From an uncultured Lachnospiraceae bacterium (GTDB lineage Bacteria > Bacillota_A > Clostridia > Lachnospirales > Lachnospiraceae), in contig CAMYVI010000052.1 in assembly GCA_947302185.1 (NCBI GenBank), positions 1 through 12,249 on the forward strand: a DNA stretch of 12,249 bases, read 5' to 3'. Under the pieces are notes generated by a model, which was not told the DNA's origin, made no database searches, and saw only the letters and a program-made list of their open reading frames with translations. Positions 1 through 7,257 of this stretch are shown here, piece by piece. The translations under genes were made by a program, and so were the position numbers. The first letter of the stretch is position 1; the number at the start of each line of letters is the position of its first letter.

Positions 1-1
1 G

Positions 2-1174
2 CAGAGAAATCAGCTGGGAAAGTCCGCACGGCTCGAACTGAGACGGCATAAGGAACGCATCGCTTGCAGCATAGATCTTATGAGCGAGAGCCTCATTGTA
101 GAAGATCTGTGCGGAAACTCTTCCGCCGTATTTCCACTCGAAATGACGGAACATATTCTCATATCTCTCCTCACCGGTTCCGAGAATGACGAACTGAACG
201 GCATCCTGGCAAAGCTCATCCATTACGTATGCAATCAGGTCAAATCCCTTTTGGTCTGTCAGACGGGAAACAATACCGATAAGCATCGCGTTGGGATCGA
301 CAGTGAGGCCAAGCTCTTCCTGAAGAGCTGTCTTATTCTTGACTTTGATCTTCTTGAAATCATCCGCACTGTAGTTAGCAGCAATGAGCTGATCTTTCTT
401 CGGATCCCAGTCTTCATAGTCAATACCGTTTACAATACCGCGAAGGTCGTTGCTGCGCGCACGCATAAGACCGTCAAGACCTTCACCATAGTAAGGCATC
501 TTGATTTCTTCCGCATATGTCTTGGAAACGGTTGTGATTGCATTGGCATATACAAGACCGCCCTTGAGCATATTGGCGTCACGGTTGAACTCAAGCTTAT
601 CAGGTGTGAAGTAATAGTCCGGAAGACCTATGATATCCTTCATGGTCTTCACATCCCATACGCCCTGGAATTTCAGGTTGTGGATCGTCATGATTGTTTT
701 GATTCCGCGATAGAACTCATTAGCCTGGAATGCGTCATTCAGATAAACCGGAATAAGGCCGGTCTGCCAGTCATGGCAGTGAATGATGTCAGGACGGAAC
801 TCAATTGAAGGAAGAATTGACAGCGCGGCTTTGCTGAAGAATGCAAAACGTCCGATATCATACGGCATACCTGCATACGGCTTGTCGCAGGTAAAGAAGT
901 CCTGATTGTCGATGAAGTAGAAATGGACACCGTCCAGTTCGCACTCCATAACGCCGACATAATAGCTGTTCCAATTGAAATCCATGTAAAAATGTGTCTT
1001 GTACTCCAGCATGTCTTTCCATTTCTGATTCATGAAGGAATACATCGGCAAAATGACTCTGCAGTCGAAGTACTTTCTGTCAATACATTTCGGGAGAGAA
1101 CCTACTACGTCTGCGAGACCGCCTGTCTTAATGAACGGCATTACCTCTGATGCTACAAAAAGTATGTTTTTCAT
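2..1174 (-). CDS. glgA: Glycogen (starch) synthase GlgA, partial: C-terminus off left edge
   Basis: This glycosyltransferase family 5 enzyme transfers glucose from ADP-glucose to the non-reducing end of an alpha-1,4-glucan in cytoplasmic glycogen synthesis. About 391 codons are visible, against a usual length near 477, so roughly 85 C-terminal residues lie outside the window. The N-terminus reads MKNILFVASEVMPF and is followed by the ADP-glucose-binding KTGGLADV motif at residues 16-23. HCHDWQTG lies at 132-139, followed by TIHNLKFQG, VSKTYAEE and the GIVNGID linker to the second Rossmann domain. Near the window edge is the family signature FEPCGLSQL. The ATG at 1174 is supported by GGGAGG about 10 bases upstream. 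The gene has its own probable promoter in the 122-base gap after recN and is not tightly coupled to the upstream genes. No glgB, glgC or glgD is in view. The family call is firm. Confidence 0.95.
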   Translation of the reverse strand, partial: MKNILFVASEVMPFIKTGGLADVVGSLPKCIDRKYFDCRVILPMYSFMNQKWKDMLEYKTHFYMDFNWNSYYVGVMECELDGVHFYFIDNQDFFTCDKPYAGMPYDIGRFAFFSKAALSILPSIEFRPDIIHCHDWQTGLIPVYLNDAFQANEFYRGIKTIMTIHNLKFQGVWDVKTMKDIIGLPDYYFTPDKLEFNRDANMLKGGLVYANAITTVSKTYAEEIKMPYYGEGLDGLMRARSNDLRGIVNGIDYEDWDPKKDQLIAANYSADDFKKIKVKNKTALQEELGLTVDPNAMLIGIVSRLTDQKGFDLIAYVMDELCQDAVQFVILGTGEERYENMFRHFEWKYGGRVSAQIFYNEALAHKIYAASDAFLMPSQFEPCGLSQLISL

Positions 1175-1222
1175 CTTTTTCCCAACCTCCCTGGTTGTTA
1201 ATATTGCCTATAACTTATATTC

Positions 1223-1228
1223 ATTATA
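1223..1228 (-). promoter_or_regulatory. Possible -10 box of a glgA promoter
   Basis: On the minus strand a perfect TATAAT lies about 50 bases upstream of the glgA ATG, in an AT-rich part of the recN-glgA gap. The hexamer 17 bases further upstream (TGGATT) matches TTGACA poorly. A better match (TTGTCA) sits only 11 bases away, which is too close. The call therefore rests on the -10 box and its position before a gene with its own ribosome binding site. The same gap holds only a very weak hairpin (arms 1248-1252 and 1263-1267, with a short T run after it on the minus strand) that might end recN transcription. Confidence 0.4.
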
Positions 1229-1296
1229 AAACACTCTTTTGACAAAATCCACTGCGAATTGTGTGAATCCATCTCTTTTTTCGTCATTTTGCTCAT

Positions 1297-2991
1297 CTAT
1301 CTCGATTGCAGATTATTTTTATACTTTCTGCACATCTCCTGCATCTCCCTTGCAGAATTCTGTGTATTTCGGGTAATCTCTGCTCCTCCGATCAGTCTGG
1401 CAAGTTCATCGGCGGATTCGCGGGCATTAAGTACCTCTATACGTGTTATGGCCGAGGAATCCGTTACATCCTTAGTTATTCCGTAATGTGTATCCGCCAT
1501 CGCAGCGATCTGAGGAAGATGTGTAATACAGATAACCTGTCTTCCCTGTGCAATGACCGCCATTTTCTCCGCTACACGCTGCGCGGTCCTGCCTGATATA
1601 CCGGTATCTACCTCGTCGAATATCAGCGTATCTGTCCTGTCTCCCTCAGCGAACATTGTCTTGATACCGAGCATGATGCGGGAAAGCTCACCGCCTGACA
1701 CGACCTTGCCCAGCGGTCTTAAACTCTCTCCCGGGTTGGTCGCAATCATATACTCGACCGCATCTCTTCCCTTTTCCGAATATTCGGCGTCGCGGAACGC
1801 AATATCAAAATCCGCTCTCGCAAAATTAAGGTCTATCAGCTGTCTGTGCACTTCCTCGGAAAAGATTGCGGCAGTCTTCTTTCTCGCATCAGTCAATTTC
1901 CCGCACGCTTCGGAAAGCTCCTTCTCGGCCCGTTCAAATTCCCCGCGCAGTCTCCTCCTGCTTTCTTCATAATCCGTAAGCTCTTCAAGTTCCTCTTTCT
2001 TGGAAGCAAGAATGGAGAGTACATTGTCAATCGTTCTGCCGTATTTTGCCTTCAGATGATTGACTGTATTGAGCCTTTCCTCACACTCCGCGAACTCTTC
2101 GTCCGCAAAGCTCAGTTCTCCGAGATATTCAGACAGATCACGGTTGAAGTCATTCAGAAGATCCTCTATTTCAGAGAGCCTTTCGCGAAGTTCTTCTATC
2201 TGTTCATCATACTCGCTCACATTTTCAAGCATCCCGGACGCACGGCCGATCGTTTCGCCCGCACTTTCGGGATTGTCATATCCGGTCAGCTCATGCGCAT
2301 TGCCTGCAGCAACAACGATCTTGCGGGCATTTGCAAGTTTTCTGTATTTCTTTTCAAGCTCCTCATCCTCGCCGGAATGAAGATCAGCCTCCTCGATCTC
2401 GTTGATTTCAAACTCCAGAAAGGACATTTTTCGCAGACGCTCCTCCTCACTGAGCTCCTCGCTCCCCATCCTTTTCTTTAGTTCATGATACACTCTGTAT
2501 TTTTCCGCAACATCCTTTTTCAGTGAAAGGAGCTCGTCGCGTCCGTATAAATCAAGAAGCTCCAGCTGATGCTCGCTCCGAAGAAGTTTCTGATGCTCAC
2601 TCTGACCATGAATGTCAAGAAGCAGTGATGCACATTCTCTGATCTCAGCCGCAGGACGCGTCTCGCCGTTGATCCTGCAGATGCTGCGATTCCCCTGTAT
2701 TTTCCGAGAAATATAAATAACGCCTTCCTCTTCCGGAATAACGCCGTATTGTTCAAGCAGGGCAAGCGTTTCAGGATCATTGATCTCAAACAGCAGTTCT
2801 ACCAGTCCGAACGGAGCATCCTCCCTCAGAAGGCTTCTCGTGGCTTTTCCTCCGAGAGCCATCGAAATAGAATCAATTATAATAGACTTGCCTGCTCCGG
2901 TCTCACCGGTTAGTATGTTGAGCCCCTCCGAAAAATCGACGTCGATTTCCCGAATCAGAGCAAGATTTCTGATATGCAGATTTCTGAGCAT
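1297..2991 (-). CDS. recN: DNA repair protein RecN
   Basis: RecN is an SMC-like ATPase recruited to DNA double-strand breaks, where it holds ends together for RecA-dependent recombination. The 564-residue product matches the usual length of about 550-575. Residues 1-50 carry the N-terminal ATPase half with Walker A GETGAGKS at 29-36. The middle (about 150-370) is rich in Glu, Lys and Arg and has coiled-coil character. The C-terminal half carries the ABC signature SGGELSR at 432-438, Walker B with DEVD at 459-462, and ITHLPQ at 489-494. The ATG at 2991 has GGGAGG six bases upstream. The gene sits 46 bases downstream of argR, the usual Firmicute arrangement, and probably shares its transcript. 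In many clostridia spoIVB and spo0A come next; here glgA does. Confidence 0.97.
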   Translation of the reverse strand: MLRNLHIRNLALIREIDVDFSEGLNILTGETGAGKSIIIDSISMALGGKATRSLLREDAPFGLVELLFEINDPETLALLEQYGVIPEEEGVIYISRKIQGNRSICRINGETRPAAEIRECASLLLDIHGQSEHQKLLRSEHQLELLDLYGRDELLSLKKDVAEKYRVYHELKKRMGSEELSEEERLRKMSFLEFEINEIEEADLHSGEDEELEKKYRKLANARKIVVAAGNAHELTGYDNPESAGETIGRASGMLENVSEYDEQIEELRERLSEIEDLLNDFNRDLSEYLGELSFADEEFAECEERLNTVNHLKAKYGRTIDNVLSILASKKEELEELTDYEESRRRLRGEFERAEKELSEACGKLTDARKKTAAIFSEEVHRQLIDLNFARADFDIAFRDAEYSEKGRDAVEYMIATNPGESLRPLGKVVSGGELSRIMLGIKTMFAEGDRTDTLIFDEVDTGISGRTAQRVAEKMAVIAQGRQVICITHLPQIAAMADTHYGITKDVTDSSAITRIEVLNARESADELARLIGGAEITRNTQNSAREMQEMCRKYKNNLQSR

Positions 2992-3037
2992 TCTGTACCT
3001 CCCAACGTTCGCATATTCTTGAACTTAAGGTAATCGT

Positions 3038-3505
3038 TCAGTCTCCCCGGTGAGACGGTTTGGAAATAGATCGTATTCTTGCAATAATCTCAGGTGCCGA
3101 TTCCGGCGCCCGTACGACTATCATAATCGTATCGTCGCCTGCTATGCACCCCAGAACTTCTCTCCAGTCCAGACTGTCGATAGCCGCTGCAGCCGCCATA
3201 GCCATGCCGGAAACAGTACGTACTACGACGATATTTCCGGCATTCTCGGCAGACACAAAAGCATCTTCAAGCACTCTCTTATATTTCTGGCTCAAATCCG
3301 CATTGCCTGCGGAACCGACGGCATACCTAAGTTTTCCGTCGGCAGAGGGAATTTTCCTGAGCTGAAGCTGTCTGATATCTCTGGAAACGGTCGCCTGAGT
3401 CACCGTAAATCCGGCCTTATTCAGTCGTTCCGCCAATTCCTCCTGCGTCTCTATTTCATATTTTTCAATCAGCAGCAGAATCTGCTCATGTCTGGCATTT
3501 TTCAT
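3038..3505 (-). CDS. argR: Arginine repressor ArgR
   Basis: ArgR is a hexameric transcription factor that senses L-arginine, represses arginine biosynthesis and often activates catabolism. The 155-residue product has an N-terminal winged helix-turn-helix domain (about 1-70) with the recognition-helix signature QATVSRDI at 37-44. The C-terminal oligomerisation and arginine-binding domain (about 75-150) contains CIAGDDT at 120-126, close to the usual GTIAGDDT. The ATG at 3505 is chosen over an in-frame ATG at 3553 because GGAGG lies seven bases before it, and because MKNARHEQILLLIEK aligns with family N-termini. The extra 16 residues from 3553 would be unlike the family. A probable terminator for nadK lies just upstream, so argR and recN likely form a separate unit. 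No convincing ARG box was recognised. Confidence 0.95.
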   Translation of the reverse strand: MKNARHEQILLLIEKYEIETQEELAERLNKAGFTVTQATVSRDIRQLQLRKIPSADGKLRYAVGSAGNADLSQKYKRVLEDAFVSAENAGNIVVVRTVSGMAMAAAAAIDSLDWREVLGCIAGDDTIMIVVRAPESAPEIIARIRSISKPSHRGD

Positions 3506-3512
3506 GTAACTA

Positions 3513-3517
3513 CCTCC
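3513..3517 (-). promoter_or_regulatory. Ribosome binding site that decides the argR start
   Basis: Minus-strand GGAGG stands seven bases before the ATG at 3505. It favours that codon over the in-frame ATG at 3553. Confidence 0.8.
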
Positions 3518-3532
3518 GCACAGTGATATATC

Positions 3533-3544
3533 CCGCTGCAGCGG
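3533..3544. promoter_or_regulatory. Perfect 12-bp palindrome in the argR leader
   Basis: The palindrome CCGCTGCAGCGG lies between the presumed nadK terminator and the argR ribosome binding site. On the minus strand it is followed closely by an AT-rich GATATATC stretch that could be a -10 region. Its position suits an operator or a small leader hairpin. It is GC-rich and does not resemble the AT-rich ARG box, so autoregulation by ArgR at this site is not supported. It could also be chance. Confidence 0.3.
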
Positions 3545-3560
3545 CCAAATCATGTTCGAT

Positions 3561-3580
3561 AAAAGGCCGGGTTATCGGCC
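3561..3580 (-). terminator. Probable intrinsic terminator after nadK
   Basis: About 26 bases beyond the nadK stop, the minus strand reads GGCCG, a six-base loop, CGGCC and then TTTT. The stem is five GC pairs (3565-3569 with 3576-3580) and the T tract is short, so termination may be partial. It separates the yqhY-nadK cluster from argR-recN. Confidence 0.5.
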
Positions 3581-3605
3581 GTAAATAAACGCATACAGAC
3601 AGAAT

Positions 3606-4439
3606 TCAGTTTCCCGCCATTTTCTGCCGCAGTACCTCCAGAAAACTGATATCACTTATCTTAATGATATTTGTCTGCTTCTCCGCGCGCTCCACAATGA
3701 CCCGGTCCCCGGCACCTACGGAGATATATGCATCTCCGTCGAAAGAAACATTTGCCTCCGCGATACCGGCAATATTTCCCTGACCGATCTCTACGGTTAT
3801 CGTTTCCGAACTCTGGAAGACTATGCTTCTTGTATTAAGAGTATGCGGTGACACCGGCGTCATGAGAATAACTTCCGCTTCCGGTGATACAATCGGCCCC
3901 CCGGCGGAAAGGCTGTATCCGGTGGACCCCGTAGCAGTAGCAAGGATTACGCCGTCCGCCTTGTATGAATTCAGGTAGGCGTCATTGACATGATTCATAA
4001 AGTTCACGACACGCAGATGACCCTGACGTACAATGACAACGTCATTGAGCGCAATATCCCTGGCAATCACTTCGTTGTTATGCACAATCACCCCTTGAAG
4101 CATCATCCTTTTCTCAATAGAAAATCGATCTTCAAGAAGGCAATCCATGGCGCTTTCCGCTCCGCGCCGATTCACCTCGGCAAGATAGCCTAGTGTTCCG
4201 AGATTGATACCGAAAAGAGGTATCTGCCTGTCCACGACCTTTTTTGCTGCCCGAAGAAGAGTTCCGTCACCTCCGAGTACGACTACACAGTCTACGTCTT
4301 CGTTTATATTCGTTATATCCATCCCGTCATCACTGACGCAGCACGTTGCACCTCTCTCGGTGAGATATTCAACTACCTTTTTGGTGAAACTCCCTCTTTT
4401 GTCCTTTTCTGTATTGCGCAGAATCATAAATCTTTTCAT
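3606..4439 (-). CDS. nadK: NAD kinase
   Basis: NAD kinase phosphorylates NAD+ to NADP+ with ATP or polyphosphate and is the cell's only source of NADP. From the chosen start the protein has 277 residues, normal for the family. It shows the catalytic GGDGT motif at 56-60, LNDVVI at 131-136 (the NE/D motif), ATGSTGYSLSAGGP at 169-182 and then TPVSPHTLNTR. The start is uncertain. The longest frame begins at 4484, 18 bases after the tlyA stop, but its first 15 residues (MKTQRSTTGKTAGNR) do not look like the family. The ATG at 4439 gives MKRFMILRNTEKD, which fits the first beta strand. Neither start has a strong Shine-Dalgarno site; the inner one has only AGCGGG. The gene lies between tlyA and argR, the standard Firmicute order. 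Confidence 0.93.
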   Translation of the reverse strand: MKRFMILRNTEKDKRGSFTKKVVEYLTERGATCCVSDDGMDITNINEDVDCVVVLGGDGTLLRAAKKVVDRQIPLFGINLGTLGYLAEVNRRGAESAMDCLLEDRFSIEKRMMLQGVIVHNNEVIARDIALNDVVIVRQGHLRVVNFMNHVNDAYLNSYKADGVILATATGSTGYSLSAGGPIVSPEAEVILMTPVSPHTLNTRSIVFQSSETITVEIGQGNIAGIAEANVSFDGDAYISVGAGDRVIVERAEKQTNIIKISDISFLEVLRQKMAGN

Positions 4440-4502
4440 TCTGTTACCCGCTGTCTTTCCGGTCGTGGACCTTTGGGTCTTCATACCGTGTACATTAATA
4501 CG

Positions 4503-5345
4503 TTATTTATCGCCTGCACCTGCTGCTGTTTCCGTTTTATCCAGCCTGCAATGCGCCGTTTCAACAACATTTCCGATCATAGTTTCATCCGGTGCGGATC
4601 CCTCGTCCCCGATATCCCTTTTCTCGAGATACGCCAGATATTCAATGTTGCCCTCCGGCCCTTTTATCGGTGAGTAATCTAGGCCGAGAATCGCAAATCC
4701 GATCTCCGAGGCATAATCGAGCACCTTCTGAATCACCTCAATATGGACCTTTTTATCGCGGACAACACCGTGTTTTCCGACCTTTTCACGCCCCGCTTCG
4801 AACTGTGGCTTGATAAGACACACAATTCTCCCGTCTTCCCGCAAAAGATTCCTGACAGGGGTCAATACTTTTACCAGTGATATAAAACTGACATCTATAC
4901 TTGAAAAATCCGCTTCATACGCTATGTCTTCCGGTTTGACATAGCGTATATTAGTCTTCTCCATACATGTTACGCGCGGATCATTTCGAAGTTTCCAGTC
5001 AAGCTGACCACGCCCGACATCGATTGCGATAACATGTTCCGCGCCGTTCTGAAGCATGCAGTCGGTGAAACCTCCGGTCGAACTCCCGACATCCAGACAC
5101 TTTCTGCCTTTCAGATCCAGAGAAAATGACTCCACGGCTTTCTCAAGTTTAAGTCCTCCGCGGCTCACATACCTGAGGGCAGTACCCCGGACTTCAATCG
5201 GAAGAGTTTCTTCAAACGAACTTCCCGCTTTGTCCTCTCTTCTCCCGTCTACATAAACTGTTCCTGCCATGATGACAGCTTTAGCCTTCTCGCGGGAAGA
5301 AGCCAGTCCCTTTTCAACAAGCAGGACATCCAGCCTTTTTTTCAT
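4503..5345 (-). CDS. tlyA: TlyA family rRNA 2'-O-methyltransferase
   Basis: TlyA-family enzymes methylate ribose 2'-hydroxyls in 16S and/or 23S rRNA using S-adenosylmethionine; in mycobacteria the products are needed for capreomycin binding. The 280-residue protein starts with an S4 RNA-binding domain (about 3-62: RLDVLLVEKG, then REKAKAVIMAGTVYVDG). The SRGGLKLEKA linker follows at 61-70, then an FtsJ-like methyltransferase domain with LDVGSSTGGFTD at 84-95, DVSFIS at 151-156 and KPQFEAG at 179-185. The tail after about residue 245 is polar and probably not part of the fold. The ATG at 5345 overlaps the xseB stop as ATGA and has GGAGG seven bases upstream, so the two are translationally coupled. 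In many Firmicutes ispA and dxs lie between xseB and tlyA; neither is here. Confidence 0.95.
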   Translation of the reverse strand: MKKRLDVLLVEKGLASSREKAKAVIMAGTVYVDGRREDKAGSSFEETLPIEVRGTALRYVSRGGLKLEKAVESFSLDLKGRKCLDVGSSTGGFTDCMLQNGAEHVIAIDVGRGQLDWKLRNDPRVTCMEKTNIRYVKPEDIAYEADFSSIDVSFISLVKVLTPVRNLLREDGRIVCLIKPQFEAGREKVGKHGVVRDKKVHIEVIQKVLDYASEIGFAILGLDYSPIKGPEGNIEYLAYLEKRDIGDEGSAPDETMIGNVVETAHCRLDKTETAAGAGDK

Positions 5346-5560
5346 TCGAACTCCTCCGTCGTTCCCTGAGACTCTAATACTTTTATTTTCTTCTCGACAA
5401 GATCTATTCTTTCGCTCACGTCTTTGATGAGTTTCATGCCTTCCTCATAAAGTTTGAACGACTCCTCGAGTGTGATCTCATCGCTGTCAAGTGCCTTCAC
5501 CATGCCTTCTAGTCTGGCAAAACTTTCCTCTATTGTTATTTCTTTCTTTTCTTCAGTCAT
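5342..5560 (-). CDS. xseB: Exodeoxyribonuclease VII small subunit
   Basis: XseB is the small helical subunit of exonuclease VII; several copies wrap the coiled coil of XseA to form an enzyme that degrades single-stranded DNA to oligonucleotides. At 72 residues it has the usual length. The core SFARLEGMVKAL (13-24), then EITLEESFKLYEEG (28-41) and the following helix ending KKIKVLES are typical. The start at 5560 has GGAGG four bases away and overlaps the end of xseA by 8 bases; the stop overlaps the tlyA start by 4. Such overlaps support coupled synthesis of the two subunits. Confidence 0.94.
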   Translation of the reverse strand: MTEEKKEITIEESFARLEGMVKALDSDEITLEESFKLYEEGMKLIKDVSERIDLVEKKIKVLESQGTTEEFE

Positions 5561-6923
5561 ATATCCTCCTGCAGGATTCTGAGTATCCGTCAGAGTTTTT
5601 CTCTGTGCTGCTGACTTTAGCCATAATGTTTCCGTTCGTAACGATCACGCGGATACTGCCGCCGTTCTCCACATCCTCTATTTTTCTGATATTTCTGCCG
5701 TTTTGATCCGTAACATAGGAGTATCCCTGCCTTAATCGGTCTAACGGATTCAGACCGCGGAATCTTTCGATAAGAATCCCGAATCTCATTTTACGATCAT
5801 TCATGATATCATGCTGACCTTGAGTAAGATCGGCAGAATATGCCAGAAGCATTCTCCTGGCATTCTCTATGCGCCTTTTAACGGTGTCCTCCATGTGAAT
5901 CTGCGAATCCGCCAGAAATCTTCTCTTCTCATTTATCAGGCTCGACGGACTCCTGGCAGATAGATGTGCTTTATAATACCTGATATCATTCCTGGCATCT
6001 GAAAGCCGCTTTTTCGTACCGTTCTCCAATTGTATCCCATATTTCTCGATACGACCTCGGGCTGCTGTCATTTTTCGGCTTATACTGCGGTTCATAGCCT
6101 TCTGGATCATCTCCAGGTCAGAGGTGAATTTTCTGTAATCAAATACCGCTATCTCCGCAGCTGCCGACGGTGTCGGAGCTCTGAGATCTGCAACATAATC
6201 TGTAATTGTCGTATCTGTCTCATGTCCTACCGCGGAAATAACAGGTGTTCCGCATTCAAAAACAGCACGGGCTACCTCTTCCTCATTGAAAGCCCACAGA
6301 TCTTCAATTGAACCTCCGCCTCTTCCTACTATCATTACATCCACACCAAAAGCATCCAGAGTACGGATGCCGCGAACAATTGACGCCGCCGCTCCCTCTC
6401 CCTGAACGAGTGCCGGATACAGATAGATCTGTACATATGGATTCCTTCTGAAAGAAATGTTCTGAATATCCCTGATAGCCGCGCCGGTCGGCGCTGTGAC
6501 GACCCCGATTCTCATTGCATATTTCGGCACCGGCTGCTTGTAGCGGCTGTCGAACATGCCCATCTCCTCGAGGTCTTTCTTGAGCTCGATGAATTTCTGA
6601 TAGAGAAGGCCTGCGCCCTCAAGACGGATCTCACTGGCGTAAAGCTGATAGCTTCCGCCTTTTTCGTAGACGTCTACCGAACCGCTGCAAATTACATTAT
6701 CGCCGTTTTTCATCCGAAAAGTGAGACCTCTCCTGTTTCCGGCGAACATAATGCATGACAGTGTTCCCGACTGATCCTTTAGAGAAAAGTAAATATGTCC
6801 GGAGGTGTGGTATTTCAAATTCGATACCTCACCTCGGACAAAGACTCCCTGAAGAAGAATGTCCTGTCTGAACATTCCTCTGATATATCTGTTTATCTGA
6901 CCTACCGAATAAATATCTCTCAT
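5553..6923 (-). CDS. xseA: Exodeoxyribonuclease VII large subunit
   Basis: XseA is the catalytic subunit of exonuclease VII, acting on single-stranded DNA in repair. The 456-residue protein has an N-terminal OB-fold (about 1-100; MRDIYSVGQINRYIRGMF, then VRGEVSNLKYHTSGHIYFSLKD). The nuclease core carries TAPTGAAIRDI (143-153), GRGGGSIEDLWAFN (200-213) and SAVGHETDTTITDYVADLRAPTPSAAAE with GHETD at 233-237. A long coiled-coil region (about 270-390) follows, and then DRLRQGYSYV. The last 15 or so residues (from about STEKNSDG) are polar and poorly conserved. The N-terminus is complete, which shows that the shortened nusB just upstream was not extended into this gene. The ATG at 6923 overlaps the nusB stop as ATGA. 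Confidence 0.97.
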   Translation of the reverse strand: MRDIYSVGQINRYIRGMFRQDILLQGVFVRGEVSNLKYHTSGHIYFSLKDQSGTLSCIMFAGNRRGLTFRMKNGDNVICSGSVDVYEKGGSYQLYASEIRLEGAGLLYQKFIELKKDLEEMGMFDSRYKQPVPKYAMRIGVVTAPTGAAIRDIQNISFRRNPYVQIYLYPALVQGEGAAASIVRGIRTLDAFGVDVMIVGRGGGSIEDLWAFNEEEVARAVFECGTPVISAVGHETDTTITDYVADLRAPTPSAAAEIAVFDYRKFTSDLEMIQKAMNRSISRKMTAARGRIEKYGIQLENGTKKRLSDARNDIRYYKAHLSARSPSSLINEKRRFLADSQIHMEDTVKRRIENARRMLLAYSADLTQGQHDIMNDRKMRFGILIERFRGLNPLDRLRQGYSYVTDQNGRNIRKIEDVENGGSIRVIVTNGNIMAKVSSTEKNSDGYSESCRRIYD

Positions 6924-7243
6924 GCTTCATTGATCGCAACGCCTTCCGGTATGTTATCGTCGAAAAGCATCTCATAGCAGGCTACACGCAGGATTGCAAG
7001 ATCGGCACTGGCAAAACGGTCTGTAGTCCATCCTTTCGCTGTCCGATCCAGCAGCGAATCTATTTCGTCGATATGCTCATGCACAGCGCAGCAGCGATTC
7101 CTGAGATATTCTCTGTCACTCTCCCTGATGTTCTCTATTCCGTCCAGATACAGATCGATCTGCTCATCCATATCCTTTTCCGGAGTGAAGGAAAAGATAA
7201 ATACCATTTTAAAAAGATGTTCTCTTAATTCTCTTCTTTTCAA
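6920..7243 (-). CDS. nusB: Transcription antitermination factor NusB, C-terminally short
   Basis: NusB binds boxA RNA together with ribosomal protein S10 in the rRNA antitermination complex. The visible 107 residues match the family: RRELREHLFKMVF at the N-terminus, a middle helical part, then DLAILRVACYEMLF and IPEGVAINEA at the end. Family members normally continue after NEA with about 25-30 residues (the form is roughly ELAKKY...FINGVL), giving 130-145 in total. Here TGA follows directly and overlaps the xseA ATG. The other frames give no missing tail because xseA starts at once. The start is TTG at 7243, preceded at six bases by GAGAGGGA; the first in-frame ATG (7207) would remove conserved residues. 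The gene begins 12 bases after the yqhY stop. Whether the short protein works is unknown. Confidence 0.88.
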   Translation of the reverse strand: MKRRELREHLFKMVFIFSFTPEKDMDEQIDLYLDGIENIRESDREYLRNRCCAVHEHIDEIDSLLDRTAKGWTTDRFASADLAILRVACYEMLFDDNIPEGVAINEA

Positions 7244-7249
7244 GTAATT

Positions 7250-7257
7250 TCCCTCTC
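7250..7257 (-). promoter_or_regulatory. Ribosome binding site supporting the TTG start of nusB
   Basis: Minus-strand GAGAGGGA lies six bases before the TTG codon at 7243 and overlaps the yqhY stop codon. It supports TTG as the start, since no ATG occurs before the conserved RRELREHLF segment. Confidence 0.65.

Noticed and set aside
80..808. Long plus-strand open frame (242 codons) at the left end
   Set aside because: It lies antisense to glgA, whose minus-strand frame carries clear family motifs throughout; the plus-strand product resembles nothing.
1846..2481. Plus-strand open frames opposite recN
   Set aside because: They are shadows of a high-quality RecN frame, low in recognisable motifs and without ribosome binding sites.
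6900..6925. Frameshift or sequencing error at the end of nusB
   Set aside because: No reading frame after NEA encodes the usual NusB tail, and xseA begins at once with a complete N-terminus, so a single-base error cannot explain the short protein.
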